DNA of 64,000 bases from Pseudomonas sp. BN102 (GTDB lineage Bacteria; Pseudomonadota; Gammaproteobacteria; Pseudomonadales; Pseudomonadaceae). The position numbers and the translations under genes are program-made. The DNA is taken from positions 1 through 64,000 of the forward strand of contig NZ_SSON01000080.1 in NCBI RefSeq assembly GCF_029871245.1. The letters run 5' to 3'. Positions 46,584-55,522 of this stretch are shown here, piece by piece. A model generated the notes under the pieces. It was not told the DNA's origin. It saw only the letters and a program-made list of their open reading frames with translations, and searched no databases. Numbering within the stretch: the stretch's first letter is position 1; every line of letters begins with the position of its first letter.

Positions 46584-48179
46584 ATGATCCAACGCATCAA
46601 GCGCCTGGCACTTGCGGGCCTAGCCTGTACGTTGCTCGCCGCGCCCCTGGTGCAGGCCAGGACGGAAAAACCCAACATCCTGGTGATCTGGGGCGACGAC
46701 ATCGGCTGGCAGAACGTCAGCGCCTACGGCATGGGCACCATGGGTTACACCACGCCCAGCATCGACAGCATCGGCATGCAGGGCATCCGTTTCACGGACC
46801 ACTACGGCCAGCCGTCCTGCACTGCAGGCCGCGCGGCCTTCATCACCGGCCAATACCCGATCCGCTCGGGCATGACCACGGTGGGCCTGCCGGGCGACAA
46901 GCTCGGCCTGCAGGCCGCCTCGCCGAGCCTCGCCGAAGTGCTGAAATCTGTCGGATACCGCACCGGTCAATTCGGCAAGAACCACCTGGGAGACAACAAC
47001 GCCAACCTGCCGACCGTGCATGGGTTCGACGAGTTCTTCGGCAACCTGTACCACCTCAACACCGAGGAACAGCGCGAGTACGTCGACTACCAGAACTTCG
47101 CCAACGCTTACCCTGGCGGCCCGGAAACGTTCGCGAAGAAGTTCCAGACCAGAGGCGTGCTGCATACCTTCGCCAGCGACAGGGACGACCCGACGATGGA
47201 CCCGCGCTTCGGACCGGTCGGCAAGCAGACGATCGAAGACACCGGGCCGCTGACGACCCAACGCATGGAAGACTTCGACGGCGCCGAAGTGATTCCCATG
47301 GCGCTGGATTTCATGCGCAAGGCGCACAAGGAAGACAAGCCCTTCTTCGTCTGGCTCAACACCAGCCGCATGCACTTGTACACCCACCTCAACGACACGT
47401 GGCGCCACGCCGCCGCGAAGTACACCCACGAGGACGACACGCAGGGCAGTGGCATGCTGCAGCACGACCACGACATCGGCCAGGTGCTTGCCTTCCTCAA
47501 GGAGAACGGTCTGGAGGACAACACCATCGTCTGGTACTCCACCGACAACGGTCCTGAGCATTCCTCCTGGCCCCATGGCGCGACGACGCCTTTCCGTGGC
47601 GAGAAGATGACCACCTACGAAGGCGGCGTGCGCGTGCCGTCGATGCTGCGCTGGCCAGGCGTGGTGAAGCCGGGGCAGATTCTCAACGGCATCCAGGCGC
47701 ACCAGGACATGTTCACCAGCCTTGCGGCCGCAGCCGGCGTGCCGGACGTCGTCGAACGCATGAAGCAGGAAAAGAAGCAGTACATCGACGGCATCGACAA
47801 CCGCGACTACTGGACCGGCAAGTCGCCGGAGAGCAAGCGCAACAGCCTTCTGTACTACATCGAAAGCAAGCTGACCGCCGTGCGCATGGGCCCGTGGAAA
47901 TTGCACTTCTCCACCAAGGAGGATTACTACGCGCAGATCGTGCCACGCTTCGCGCCGCTGATGTTCAACCTGCGCAGCGACCCGTTCGAGAGCTACGACA
48001 GCAAGGACTCCTACGGCCACATGATCCAGAAGTCGTCGTGGATTTCAGGACCTATGGGCGAGCTGATCGGCGCGCACCTGAAGACCCTGGCCGAGTATCC
48101 GCCGGTGCAGACCGCCAAGTCTTTCGACCGCTCGAACCTGGTGCAGGATTTCCTGCAGGGACAGAAGAAGGCGCGCTGA
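46584..48179 (+). CDS. Periplasmic arylsulfatase-family sulfatase
   Basis: 531 residues with a signal peptide (cleavage near VQA, residue 25). Sulfatase fold: [12 protein letters not shown] (metal Asp 38-39) and the formylglycine motif C79-T-A-G-R83 in [14 protein letters not shown], in which the Cys must be converted for activity. Later metal and substrate residues are [13 protein letters not shown] and the [15 protein letters not shown] loop. The enzyme hydrolyses sulfate esters in the periplasm. It closes the LacI-led operon (45 bases after the SDR stop). The converting enzyme is not encoded nearby. Confidence 0.92.
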   Translation: MIQRIKRLALAGLACTLLAAPLVQARTEKPNILVIWGDDIGWQNVSAYGMGTMGYTTPSIDSIGMQGIRFTDHYGQPSCTAGRAAFITGQYPIRSGMTTVGLPGDKLGLQAASPSLAEVLKSVGYRTGQFGKNHLGDNNANLPTVHGFDEFFGNLYHLNTEEQREYVDYQNFANAYPGGPETFAKKFQTRGVLHTFASDRDDPTMDPRFGPVGKQTIEDTGPLTTQRMEDFDGAEVIPMALDFMRKAHKEDKPFFVWLNTSRMHLYTHLNDTWRHAAAKYTHEDDTQGSGMLQHDHDIGQVLAFLKENGLEDNTIVWYSTDNGPEHSSWPHGATTPFRGEKMTTYEGGVRVPSMLRWPGVVKPGQILNGIQAHQDMFTSLAAAAGVPDVVERMKQEKKQYIDGIDNRDYWTGKSPESKRNSLLYYIESKLTAVRMGPWKLHFSTKEDYYAQIVPRFAPLMFNLRSDPFESYDSKDSYGHMIQKSSWISGPMGELIGAHLKTLAEYPPVQTAKSFDRSNLVQDFLQGQKKAR

Positions 48180-48473
48180 TACGCGCCTCCGTTCCAAATT
48201 TCAGGCCGCTGGTGGCATCAGGTTTGTTCTGACCTCGCCGGCGCGAGTCACCCCTCGCCCTCTGGGAGAGGGGCTGGGGGTGAGGGAAGGTTCAGGCCGG
48301 CTCCGTGCATAGCCATTTCGCGAATAAATTCGCTCCTACAGAAACGGGCAGGATTGCGTCGAGGCGGGGCCGAGCGTCACCCCTCTCCCGCCTGCGGGAG
48401 AGGGGTCAGGGGAGAGGGTTGTATCACCAGGCACGTAGGCGTGTATGGCAGGACGCCACGGGACCGATCCGAA
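48180..48473. repeat. Intergenic repeats between sulfatase and thioesterase
   Basis: Two copies of the GAG(T)CACCCCTC...GGGAGAGGGG unit and a GCGAATAAATTCGCTCCTACAG unit. No gene and no clear terminator. Confidence 0.6.
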
Positions 48474-48905
48474 CTAATCCACCAACGTGAGCAACGCAGC
48501 TCGCACGTGTTCGGGAATGGCCGTCGACTGGTTGGTGGCGCGGTCGACATAGACGTAGACAATGTAGCCCGCCGCGGAGGCTTCCTGCTCATCGTTGCGG
48601 AACAGCGCCAGCTCGTAGCGGGCGCTGCTGTTGCCCAGTTTCGCGATGCGCATGCCGATGGTGATGCGGTCCGGGAAGCTGATCGACGAGAAGTAGGTGC
48701 AGCTGTTCTCGACGATCAGACCGATGACCGGGCTGCTGGCGATGTCCAGCGTCCCCTGCTCCACCAGGAAAAGGCTGACGGCGGACTCGTAGTAGGAGTG
48801 GTAGACCACATTGTTGACGTGCCCATAGGAGTCATGGTCGCCCCAACGGCTGGGCATGCTGGTGAAGTGGGAAAACTGGCTGCGGGTAGGACGTGCGTGA
48901 CTCAT
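48474..48905 (-). CDS. Hot-dog acyl-CoA thioesterase (4HBT type)
   Basis: 143 residues; 4HBT motif SRWGDHDSYGHVNNVVYHSYY. Paralogue of the thioesterase at 45199-45639, with the same arrangement around YFSSISFPDRI and LGNSSARYELALF. Its ATG overlaps the stop of the iron alcohol dehydrogenase (ATGA at 48902-48905), so the two form a translationally coupled pair. Substrate unknown. Confidence 0.87.
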   Translation of the reverse strand: MSHARPTRSQFSHFTSMPSRWGDHDSYGHVNNVVYHSYYESAVSLFLVEQGTLDIASSPVIGLIVENSCTYFSSISFPDRITIGMRIAKLGNSSARYELALFRNDEQEASAAGYIVYVYVDRATNQSTAIPEHVRAALLTLVD

Positions 48906-50053
48906 AGGACCTTCTCGTAGATGGCGCGGATGTCATCGATGCCCAGCTCCCGAGGGTTGTTGCCGAGCAGGCGGGTCTGTCGGGTGGCATCGCGGGTCAG
49001 GTCTTCGATATCGGTCTGGCCGATGCCCAGTTCCCGCAGGCGCGTGGGCAAGCTCAGCTCGCCGGCCACGCCACCCAGGTAGTCGGCCAGGGCATTGGCC
49101 TTCGCCGACGCATCGCCGCCGAGACCGGGCAGAACGATATCCGCCAGCTCCGCATATAGCGGCGCGGCCACTTCCAGGTTGAAGCGGACCACCGGCTCCA
49201 GCACCAGGGAATTCGACAGCCCATGGGGAATGTGGAAGCGCGCGCCCAGCGGATAGGCCAACGCATGGACCGCCGCCACGGGCGCATTGGCGAATGCCAT
49301 GCCGGCGAGGCAGGCTCCCAGCAACATGTTTTCCCGCGCCTCCAGGTTGGCACCGTTGCGGCAGGCCTCATGCAGGTTGGTCGCGAGTAGGCGCAGGGCC
49401 TCGCGGGCCAGGCAATCGGAGATTGGGTTCTTCAGGTGCCGGCTGGTATAGGACTCGATGGCATGCACCATCGCATCGATACCGGTGGCGGCGGTGACGG
49501 CTGCCGGCAGGCCGAGGGTCAGTTCGGCATCAAGCACGGCCAGGTCCGGCAGGAGCAGCGGCGAAATCACCACATTCTTCTCGCCAGCGCCAGTGGTCAC
49601 CACCGACACCGCCGTGACCTCGGACCCCGTGCCTGCCGTGGTCGGCACCAGGATCAGCGGCAGGCGCGGCCCCTTGGCCACGTTGATGCCATAGGACCCG
49701 GCCAGGGATTCACCGCTGCGGGCAAGCAAGGCGGTCAGCTTGGCGGCATCCAGGGAGCTGCCGCCGCCGAAGCCGATCACGCAGTCCGCCGAGCTGGCCT
49801 TGGCCGCCTCCACCGCTGCGAGGATCACCGATTCAGGCGGATCGGCCTGGACATCGGAAAACACCGCCACCCGAAGGCCGTCGCGCTCCAGTTCGGGCAG
49901 CACAGAGTCCAGCAGGCCCGCTTTCAGGACACCAGGGTCGGTGACGATGAGTACCGATTGGCAGCCCATGCTTCGCACAGGGGCCGCGATGCGGCGCGAA
50001 GCACCGCATTCGATGAGGATGGATTTGGTCGTGTTGAACGCCAGGGTGCGCAT
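48902..50053 (-). CDS. Iron-containing (group III) alcohol dehydrogenase
   Basis: 383 residues from ATG 50053; upstream codons are open but lack a ribosome site and read as non-coding. NAD-binding GFGGGSSLDAAKLTALLA, and the iron-ligand region IDAMVHAIESYTS...AVHALAYPLGARFHIPHGLSNS with Asp and three His. These enzymes oxidise primary or diol alcohols with NAD+. It lies between thioesterase and the divergent acyl-CoA ligase, fitting alcohol to aldehyde to acid to acyl-CoA activation. Confidence 0.9.
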   Translation of the reverse strand: MRTLAFNTTKSILIECGASRRIAAPVRSMGCQSVLIVTDPGVLKAGLLDSVLPELERDGLRVAVFSDVQADPPESVILAAVEAAKASSADCVIGFGGGSSLDAAKLTALLARSGESLAGSYGINVAKGPRLPLILVPTTAGTGSEVTAVSVVTTGAGEKNVVISPLLLPDLAVLDAELTLGLPAAVTAATGIDAMVHAIESYTSRHLKNPISDCLAREALRLLATNLHEACRNGANLEARENMLLGACLAGMAFANAPVAAVHALAYPLGARFHIPHGLSNSLVLEPVVRFNLEVAAPLYAELADIVLPGLGGDASAKANALADYLGGVAGELSLPTRLRELGIGQTDIEDLTRDATRQTRLLGNNPRELGIDDIRAIYEKVL

Positions 50054-50251
50054 GGGACGCCTCGCGAATTGTTCGGAAAGGTGGGAAATGCACCTTAGAG
50101 GGATCACCGGAGACAGTCCCCCCCACTTAGGAGTGGGCGTGCAAGAGGTCATCCGTTCCGCGCGCTCCCCTCCCCAGACGGGAGGGGTTGCAGCCCAGGG
50201 GCACTCCTAGAATGCGATTTCCACCAACCAGAACAACAAACGGAGACCTCG

Positions 50252-51829
50252 ATGAAGATGAACTTCTCCCGCGTCATGGGCCAGACCGCCCTGCGCTTCG
50301 CCGACCAGGAAGCCCTGGTGAACATCGAGCGCAACCGGCGCTACGGCTTCGATGAACTGCACCGGTTGACCAACCGCATCGTCAACATGATGCGCAGCCG
50401 TCTGGACCTGCAACGAGGCGATACAGCCCTGTGCATCCTGGAGAACGACAACCTGTCGCTGCTGCATGCCTGGACCGCGTTCAAGGGCGAAGCGGCCATC
50501 GCCCACACCAATATCCGCGACTCCCTCGAAGAACACCGCTGGCAGGTGGAGTTCATCCGGCCCAAGGTGGTCTTTATCGAGACCGAGCTCCTGGACCGCT
50601 ACGGCGAAATGCTGCGCCAGCGCGGAACGCGGGTGGTAGGCATGGACGTTCCGCCCGCGCGGCATGCCTATGCCCGCTACTTCTGGGACCTGCTCGAAGG
50701 GGTCTCGGAGGAAGAGCCCGATGTCGAATCGGATGCGCACCAGGATGTGCTGATCTACCGCTTCACCGGGGGGACCACCGGCCGCAGCAAATGCGCCCGC
50801 TACACCATCGACAACTGGCTGGCGGCGCGGGACTCCATGTACGCCGACAGCGAGCAGGGCCAGGCTTTCAATGAGCGGACCCGTTACCTGCACATCGCAC
50901 CCATCAGCCACGGTTCGGGCCTCTCGCTGCTGCCAACCCTGTTCCGTGGCGGCTGCACCGTCACCCAGAACGCCGCCGACCTCAGGGCCTGGTGCCGCAA
51001 CGTTGAGGCGGAACGCATCACCACCGCGCTGATGGTGCCGACCCTGGTGGGCTGGCTGGTGGAACTTCCGGAAGCCACCCAGTACGACCTGTCCAGCCTG
51101 CAAACCCTCTACTACGGCGCCGCGCCCATGAGCCCGGCCAAGCTGGAGCAGGCCCAGCAACGCTTCGGCAACATCTTCTTCCAGCTCTACGGTTCCACCG
51201 AATGCGCCCAGGCGGTCTGCACCCTGACCAAGGCCGATCACCTGACCGCCATCCAGACCGGCCGCCTGGCCTCCGCCGGGCGCCCTACCATCGGCATCGA
51301 GCTGGCGGTCGTGGACGACAATGGCAAACCGGTCCCGCGCGGGACCACCGGCGAGATCTGGCTGCGTGGACGCGGCACGATCTCCGGCTACCACAACAAC
51401 CCGGAAGGCACCGCCGCCGAGTTCCACAACGGCTTCTGGAAGTCCGGCGACCTGGGCTACCTGGATGAGGCCGGCTACCTGTTCATCGTCGACCGCAAGA
51501 AGGACGTGATCATCACCGGCGGCTTCAATGTCTATGCGGTGGAAGTGGAAGCGACCCTCAACGCCCATCCGGCCGTATCCATGTCCGCCGTGGTCGGCGT
51601 GCCCCATGACAAATGGGGCGAGGCCGTGCATGCCGAGGTGGTGCTGAAGCCCGGCGTGGTGATCGCGGAGGAGGAACTGATCGAATGGGTCAAGGAACGC
51701 CTGGGCCGGTTCAAGGCGCCTAAGTCGGTAACGTTCGTCGATGCGTTACCGGTGAGCGCCGTGGGTAAGGTATTGCGTCGGCAGGTGCGGGAGCGCTATT
51801 GGAAGGATCAGGCGCGACGGGTGTCCTGA
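50252..51829 (+). CDS. Acyl-CoA synthetase (AMP-binding, class I ligase)
   Basis: 525 residues, AMP-binding family. P-loop FTGGTTGRSK at residues 171-180, GSTECAQAV, then the conserved GYLDEAGYLFIVDRKKDVIITGGFNVYAVEVE region and lysine-bearing C-terminal PVSAVGKVLRR. The residues after the P-loop (CARYTI instead of PKGV) mark it as a divergent carboxylate ligase group. It is divergent from the iron alcohol dehydrogenase over 198 bases that include a CCCCTCCCC hairpin. Terminator follows at 51849. Confidence 0.9.
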   Translation: MKMNFSRVMGQTALRFADQEALVNIERNRRYGFDELHRLTNRIVNMMRSRLDLQRGDTALCILENDNLSLLHAWTAFKGEAAIAHTNIRDSLEEHRWQVEFIRPKVVFIETELLDRYGEMLRQRGTRVVGMDVPPARHAYARYFWDLLEGVSEEEPDVESDAHQDVLIYRFTGGTTGRSKCARYTIDNWLAARDSMYADSEQGQAFNERTRYLHIAPISHGSGLSLLPTLFRGGCTVTQNAADLRAWCRNVEAERITTALMVPTLVGWLVELPEATQYDLSSLQTLYYGAAPMSPAKLEQAQQRFGNIFFQLYGSTECAQAVCTLTKADHLTAIQTGRLASAGRPTIGIELAVVDDNGKPVPRGTTGEIWLRGRGTISGYHNNPEGTAAEFHNGFWKSGDLGYLDEAGYLFIVDRKKDVIITGGFNVYAVEVEATLNAHPAVSMSAVVGVPHDKWGEAVHAEVVLKPGVVIAEEELIEWVKERLGRFKAPKSVTFVDALPVSAVGKVLRRQVRERYWKDQARRVS

Positions 51830-51848
51830 TCGACGCCTGGCTGTGGTG

Positions 51849-51879
51849 AAGCCCCGGTTCGATGCCGGGGCTTTTTTCT
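51849..51879 (+). terminator. Rho-independent terminator
   Basis: AAGCCCCGG TTCGATG CCGGGGCTT stem followed by a T-run, 20 bases after the ligase stop. Confidence 0.88.
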
Positions 51880-51905
51880 GGGGGTTTCAGGATGGTTTGG
51901 CCATT

Positions 51906-51959
51906 GCAGGCGCGAGTCACCCCTCTCCCGCTAGCGGGAGAGGGGTGACTCGCGCCTGC
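51906..51959. repeat. 54-bp perfect palindrome of the CCCCTCTCCC repeat family
   Basis: 27-bp arms meet without a loop at CTAG (51931-51934). Each arm contains GAGTCACCCCTCTCCC or its complement. Related imperfect versions occur at 19110, 41016, 48241, 48371, 58305 and 58430. Confidence 0.85.
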
Positions 51960-52052
51960 TAGGGACAATCAATGCTGGAACCACTCGCGGTCTGAAAGTT
52001 AGCAACCAACTGCTTACTCAAGCTACGACCTCCGCTCACCTTCCACCCCAAA

Positions 52053-52088
52053 CAAAAAAAGGCGGAACCGACCAGCTCGGTTCCGCCC
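52053..52088 (-). terminator. Rho-independent terminator for DUF1329
   Basis: GGCGGAACCGA / TCGGTTCCGCC stem with a short loop followed on the minus strand by TTTTTTT. Confidence 0.88.
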
Positions 52089-52106
52089 AACACTCCCCGT
52101 CCGGAG

Positions 52107-53459
52107 TTAACGAATACCGGCCCCCGCCAGGCTATCGGAGGTCCAGCCTTTGTCAGATGTCAGCTTGTCCGCCACCACCACACCGGCTTTACCCGGCCAG
52201 ACGTTGATGTAATAGGTCCCGGCAATCAGGTCGTAGTGACCGGCGGTGCTGTTGGTGCCGCCCACGTCATACATCTGCGTGAGGTAGCTGAATCCAGGCC
52301 GCCACAGCTGACCGCGACCGTCGTACTGGTCCACCGCCAGGGCGGTCCAGCTGTCTTCGTCGATGTAGTAGGTGCGCTTGGAGTAGACGTGACGCATACC
52401 TGGCTTGAGCGTCGCCTCGACCACCCAGACGCGGTGCCGCTCCCAGCGCACCAGATCCGGATTGATGAACTTGGGACCGAACACCTCTTCGGGATTCTCG
52501 GCGTAGGTGAAGCGGTAAGTGTTGTACGGAACGTACATCTCCTTCTTGCCTACGAGCTTCCACTCGAAGCGGTCCATCCGGCCGTTGAACAGGTTGATGT
52601 CGTCGATGGTGGACATGCCCGAGGTGCTGGCGTTCGGGGTGTCGTAGGCCAGGTCCGGGGCCAGGCGCACGCGGCGTTGGCCGGGCAGGTACTGGTAGGC
52701 CTTGCGTCCCCGCTCGGTAGCGGTGTAGTCGAAGGTCATCACCGCTTCACCGGCACGACGCGCGGGACCGGTGTAGTTGGCGCGGGCACGGGTGAGCAGG
52801 ATGTCATCGCCGCTCTTGGAGGCGTCGTAGTACGGCATCTCGTAGGTCCATCGACCCTGGGTGGAGGTCACCAGCTTGCCTGCCGCGTCGACGTTGTAGG
52901 CACCGTACTTGGGTGCGACCCAGGACAGGCCCTGGTAGCGCGCCAGATGGTTGAACATCACCTCGATACCGCGCTTGGGAATCGGGAACGGAACGCCGGC
53001 ATGGGCGCCCTGGAGGGTCTCGTCGTTGTTGGTCAAGGTCGCGCTGGTGGCGTTCTTCAGCGTGTTGTCCAGCACGAACTGCGGATAGCCCACGGTGCGG
53101 TGTGTCGGATAGACGTCGAGGCGGTAGCCGGGCAGTTTCTTGAGCAGTGCCTTGGTGCCTTCGGTGAGTTTTTCGCCGTAGGTATCGACGTTGCTGGCAT
53201 CGATCGAGAACTGCGGCTTCTCACTGGCGAAGGGGTCCGGGCGAATGCCCTTGCTCTTGTCGAATCCGGGCGGCGCTGTGTTCAGGCCTCCTGTGTACGC
53301 AGGAATGGTTCCGTCGGCGTTGCCGGCCATTTCGGCACCGACCGGGGTCAGGGAAGTACCCAGTTGCTTGGCTTCTTCCGCTGTCACTGCTGCATGGAGC
53401 ACGCCTGCATGCGCGGCCAGCAGGCTGGCTGCGATCAGGGTTCTTGTCAGTCTAGTCAT
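52107..53459 (-). CDS. DUF1329 protein (orphan second copy)
   Basis: 450 residues from ATG 53459 with GGTGGAGA upstream; longer frames have no start signal. Signal peptide to about residue 22 (LHA). The same DUF1329 hallmarks as in 17639-19009: LGTSLTPVGAEMAGNADGTIPAYTGG, YPTHRTVGYPQF, GQRRVRLAPDLAYDTP, QYDGRGQLWRPGFSYL. LolA-like periplasmic carrier fold is expected. No DUF1302 gene is adjacent. It is flanked by terminators on both sides, so it is its own transcription unit within the fatty-acyl cluster. Confidence 0.88.
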   Translation of the reverse strand: MTRLTRTLIAASLLAAHAGVLHAAVTAEEAKQLGTSLTPVGAEMAGNADGTIPAYTGGLNTAPPGFDKSKGIRPDPFASEKPQFSIDASNVDTYGEKLTEGTKALLKKLPGYRLDVYPTHRTVGYPQFVLDNTLKNATSATLTNNDETLQGAHAGVPFPIPKRGIEVMFNHLARYQGLSWVAPKYGAYNVDAAGKLVTSTQGRWTYEMPYYDASKSGDDILLTRARANYTGPARRAGEAVMTFDYTATERGRKAYQYLPGQRRVRLAPDLAYDTPNASTSGMSTIDDINLFNGRMDRFEWKLVGKKEMYVPYNTYRFTYAENPEEVFGPKFINPDLVRWERHRVWVVEATLKPGMRHVYSKRTYYIDEDSWTALAVDQYDGRGQLWRPGFSYLTQMYDVGGTNSTAGHYDLIAGTYYINVWPGKAGVVVADKLTSDKGWTSDSLAGAGIR

Positions 53460-53788
53460 GTCTCCACCCTCTGAGATTGTGGTTTTGAACGTCTCGTAAA
53501 GCGTGCCACGCCTCTTGAGGAACAGGCCGTTACCAGTTGGAACGACGGTCGACGCAGGTGTGTCGTCGGCCCGCCTCAGGTCAATGCGGACTTGCCGTAC
53601 AGGTCCAGGGGCACCCCCTGGAATTGCCCCCGGGGCCTCAAGGCAAGGGGTTATTGCGGGAGGTGTTTTTCTTCCTGGCAGCGTTTTTTTAACCAACCTC
53701 CCCCTCCCCTCGCCCCCCCCTTATTGGCGCGCGGAGGGGGGGGATGGACGGCCGGTCGGATACGCCAGGAGCAAGGCACAGAATGCAA
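53460..53788. other. Intergenic stretch upstream of DUF1329, no gene
   Basis: 330 bases with long C/G homopolymer runs (CCCCCCC, GGGGGGGG near 53710-53750) and T7 at about 53680. The DUF1329 promoter must lie here. No coding frame has support. Confidence 0.45.
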
Positions 53789-53825
53789 AAGCGCCACGCG
53801 GTGTCCGAAGGCACGGCGTGGCGTT
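53789..53825 (-). terminator. Hairpin terminator after the MaoC gene
   Basis: A long stem, GCGCCACGCGGTG with CACGGCGTGGCGT (one mismatch each), loop of about 8 bases and TTTT on the minus-strand 3' side, about 60 bases past the MaoC stop. Confidence 0.7.
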
Positions 53826-53881
53826 TCCAGACAGGGGAAACGGGGTTGCGCCCTGTCTCCCTCAGAGGGTGGTGATGCGGT

Positions 53882-54337
53882 TCAGGCGAATACCCGAAGG
53901 ATGGTCTCGGCCACGCAGGCCGGCTTGGCCGCACCTTCGATCTCCACGGTCATCTCGTAGGTGATCTGCGCGCCATTGCCTTCCAGCGGCTCCCAGGATT
54001 GCACCTTGAAGTGCCCGCGCAGGCGGCTATCTACCGGTACCGGCTGGACGAAGCGCACCTTGTTCAGACCGTAGTTCACGCCCATCTTCACGTTGCGCAG
54101 CTCGAAGGCATTGGTCATGAAGGCCGGCAGCAGGCTGAGGGTCAGGAAGCCATGGGCGATCGGCTTGCCGAAGGGGCCCTTGGCGGCGCGCTCGGGGTCG
54201 ACGTGGATCCACTGGTGATCGCCGGTGGCTTCGGCGAAGGTGTTGATACGGTTCTGGTCGATGGTCACCCAGTCGCTGGTGCCCACGACTTCACCCACCA
54301 GGCCCTGAAGTTCGGCCAGTGTTTCGTAGCTTTTCAT
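53882..54337 (-). CDS. MaoC-family enoyl-CoA hydratase
   Basis: 151 residues; hydratase-2 motif EATGDHQWIHVDPERAAKGPFGKPIAHGFLTLSLL with catalytic Asp and His. NodN/MaoC-like one-domain type. Last gene of the cluster that starts with the SCP-x thiolase at 57917, with dehydrogenases in between, so it hydrates the enoyl-CoA they form. Strong terminator follows. Confidence 0.88.
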   Translation of the reverse strand: MKSYETLAELQGLVGEVVGTSDWVTIDQNRINTFAEATGDHQWIHVDPERAAKGPFGKPIAHGFLTLSLLPAFMTNAFELRNVKMGVNYGLNKVRFVQPVPVDSRLRGHFKVQSWEPLEGNGAQITYEMTVEIEGAAKPACVAETILRVFA

Positions 54338-54367
54338 TGTGTTCTCCAGATGGTCGAAATGGCTTGG

Positions 54368-55507
54368 TCAGGCGCGCAGCTCAGCCTGCAGGGCGGTGGC
54401 ACAGGCCGCTTCGTGGCTGTCACTGCTGCCCAGCAACAGGTCGGCGACCACGGCACGCTTGTAGTAGTGCCCTACCAGGTATTCCTCGGTCATGCCGATA
54501 CCGCCGTGCAACTGGATGCCCTGGCCACAGACGAACTTCGCCGCGCGACCGATCAGCATCTTGGCGCCGGACAGGGTCTTGCGCCGGGTCGGCTCGTCGT
54601 CGTTGGTCATGGACGCCAACGCCACATGCAGCATCGAACGGGCCAGTTCCAGCTCTGCGGCCATGTCGGCCATGCGGTGCTGCAGGGCCTGGAACGAACC
54701 GATGGGCACACCGAACTGCTTGCGGACCTTGAGGTAGCCGGCAGTGACTTCGAGGGTCTTTTCCATGCCGCCGATCAGTTCGGCACAAATCGCAACGATA
54801 CCGTGGGCCAGGCCTTCACGCAGCGCCGGCAAGCCTTGCCCCGCTTCGCCCAACAAACGGTCCGCCGTCACCTCGACGCCATCGAAATTGAGTTCTTCCA
54901 CCCAGGTACCGTCATGCAGCGGCAGCGCCTGGCGCTCCAATCCCGCAGCGTCGGCGTCCACCAGCAGCAGGCTGACGCCCGCCATACCGGAGATCCGTGC
55001 GGACACGATGAAAGCCTGGGCATCGGGTGCGCCCAGCACCAGACTCTTGAGGCCATGCAGAATGAAACCATCGCCACTGCGTTCGGCGCGCAGCGTCACC
55101 GGCTCGGACATGCCACGCGAACCGGGCTCGCTGTAGGCCAGGGCAATGCGGCAAGTGCCGTCCGCCAGTTGTGGCAGCCAGCGCGCCTGCTGTTCGGCGC
55201 TGCCGGCAGCCGCCAGGGTCTGGGCGGCCAGTACCGCGCAGCCCAGGTAAGGTTCCAGCACCAGGCCGCGGCCCAGCTCCTGGGCGATGATCGCGGTTTC
55301 CAGCGACGAGCCGCCGAGTCCGCCGTGTTCCTCGGGCAGCGCGGCCATCAGCCAACCGTTGGCGGCGAACAGGCCCCAGTTGTCGGCGCTGCCGTTCTTC
55401 CCGGCCTTCAGCAAGGCATTGCGCGCCTCGAAGCTGTAAGCCTTGTCGATGTAGCGGCGCACGCTGTCCTGTAACAGCTGCTGTTCCGAAGTGAGTTCGA
55501 AATCCAT
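54368..55507 (-). CDS. Acyl-CoA dehydrogenase, smaller partner of a likely heteromer
   Basis: 379 residues. Motif LAYSEPGSRGMSEPVTLRAERSGDG replaces the usual TEPxxGSD, and the final segment IQLHGGIGMTEEYLVGHYYKRAVVADLLLGSSDSHEAACA lacks the G-T-x-E loop. This belongs to the FadE subgroup encoded as tandem partners in steroid side-chain degradation, where alpha2-beta2 complexes share FAD and substrate sites. Located 15 bases after the stop of the other dehydrogenase. It may need that partner to be active. Confidence 0.85.
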   Translation of the reverse strand: MDFELTSEQQLLQDSVRRYIDKAYSFEARNALLKAGKNGSADNWGLFAANGWLMAALPEEHGGLGGSSLETAIIAQELGRGLVLEPYLGCAVLAAQTLAAAGSAEQQARWLPQLADGTCRIALAYSEPGSRGMSEPVTLRAERSGDGFILHGLKSLVLGAPDAQAFIVSARISGMAGVSLLLVDADAAGLERQALPLHDGTWVEELNFDGVEVTADRLLGEAGQGLPALREGLAHGIVAICAELIGGMEKTLEVTAGYLKVRKQFGVPIGSFQALQHRMADMAAELELARSMLHVALASMTNDDEPTRRKTLSGAKMLIGRAAKFVCGQGIQLHGGIGMTEEYLVGHYYKRAVVADLLLGSSDSHEAACATALQAELRA

Positions 55508-55522
55508 GCCGGTGTCCTGCTA

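Noticed and set aside
51849-51879. Small RNA gene
   Set aside because: The hairpin with T-run is fully explained as a terminator of the preceding ligase gene.
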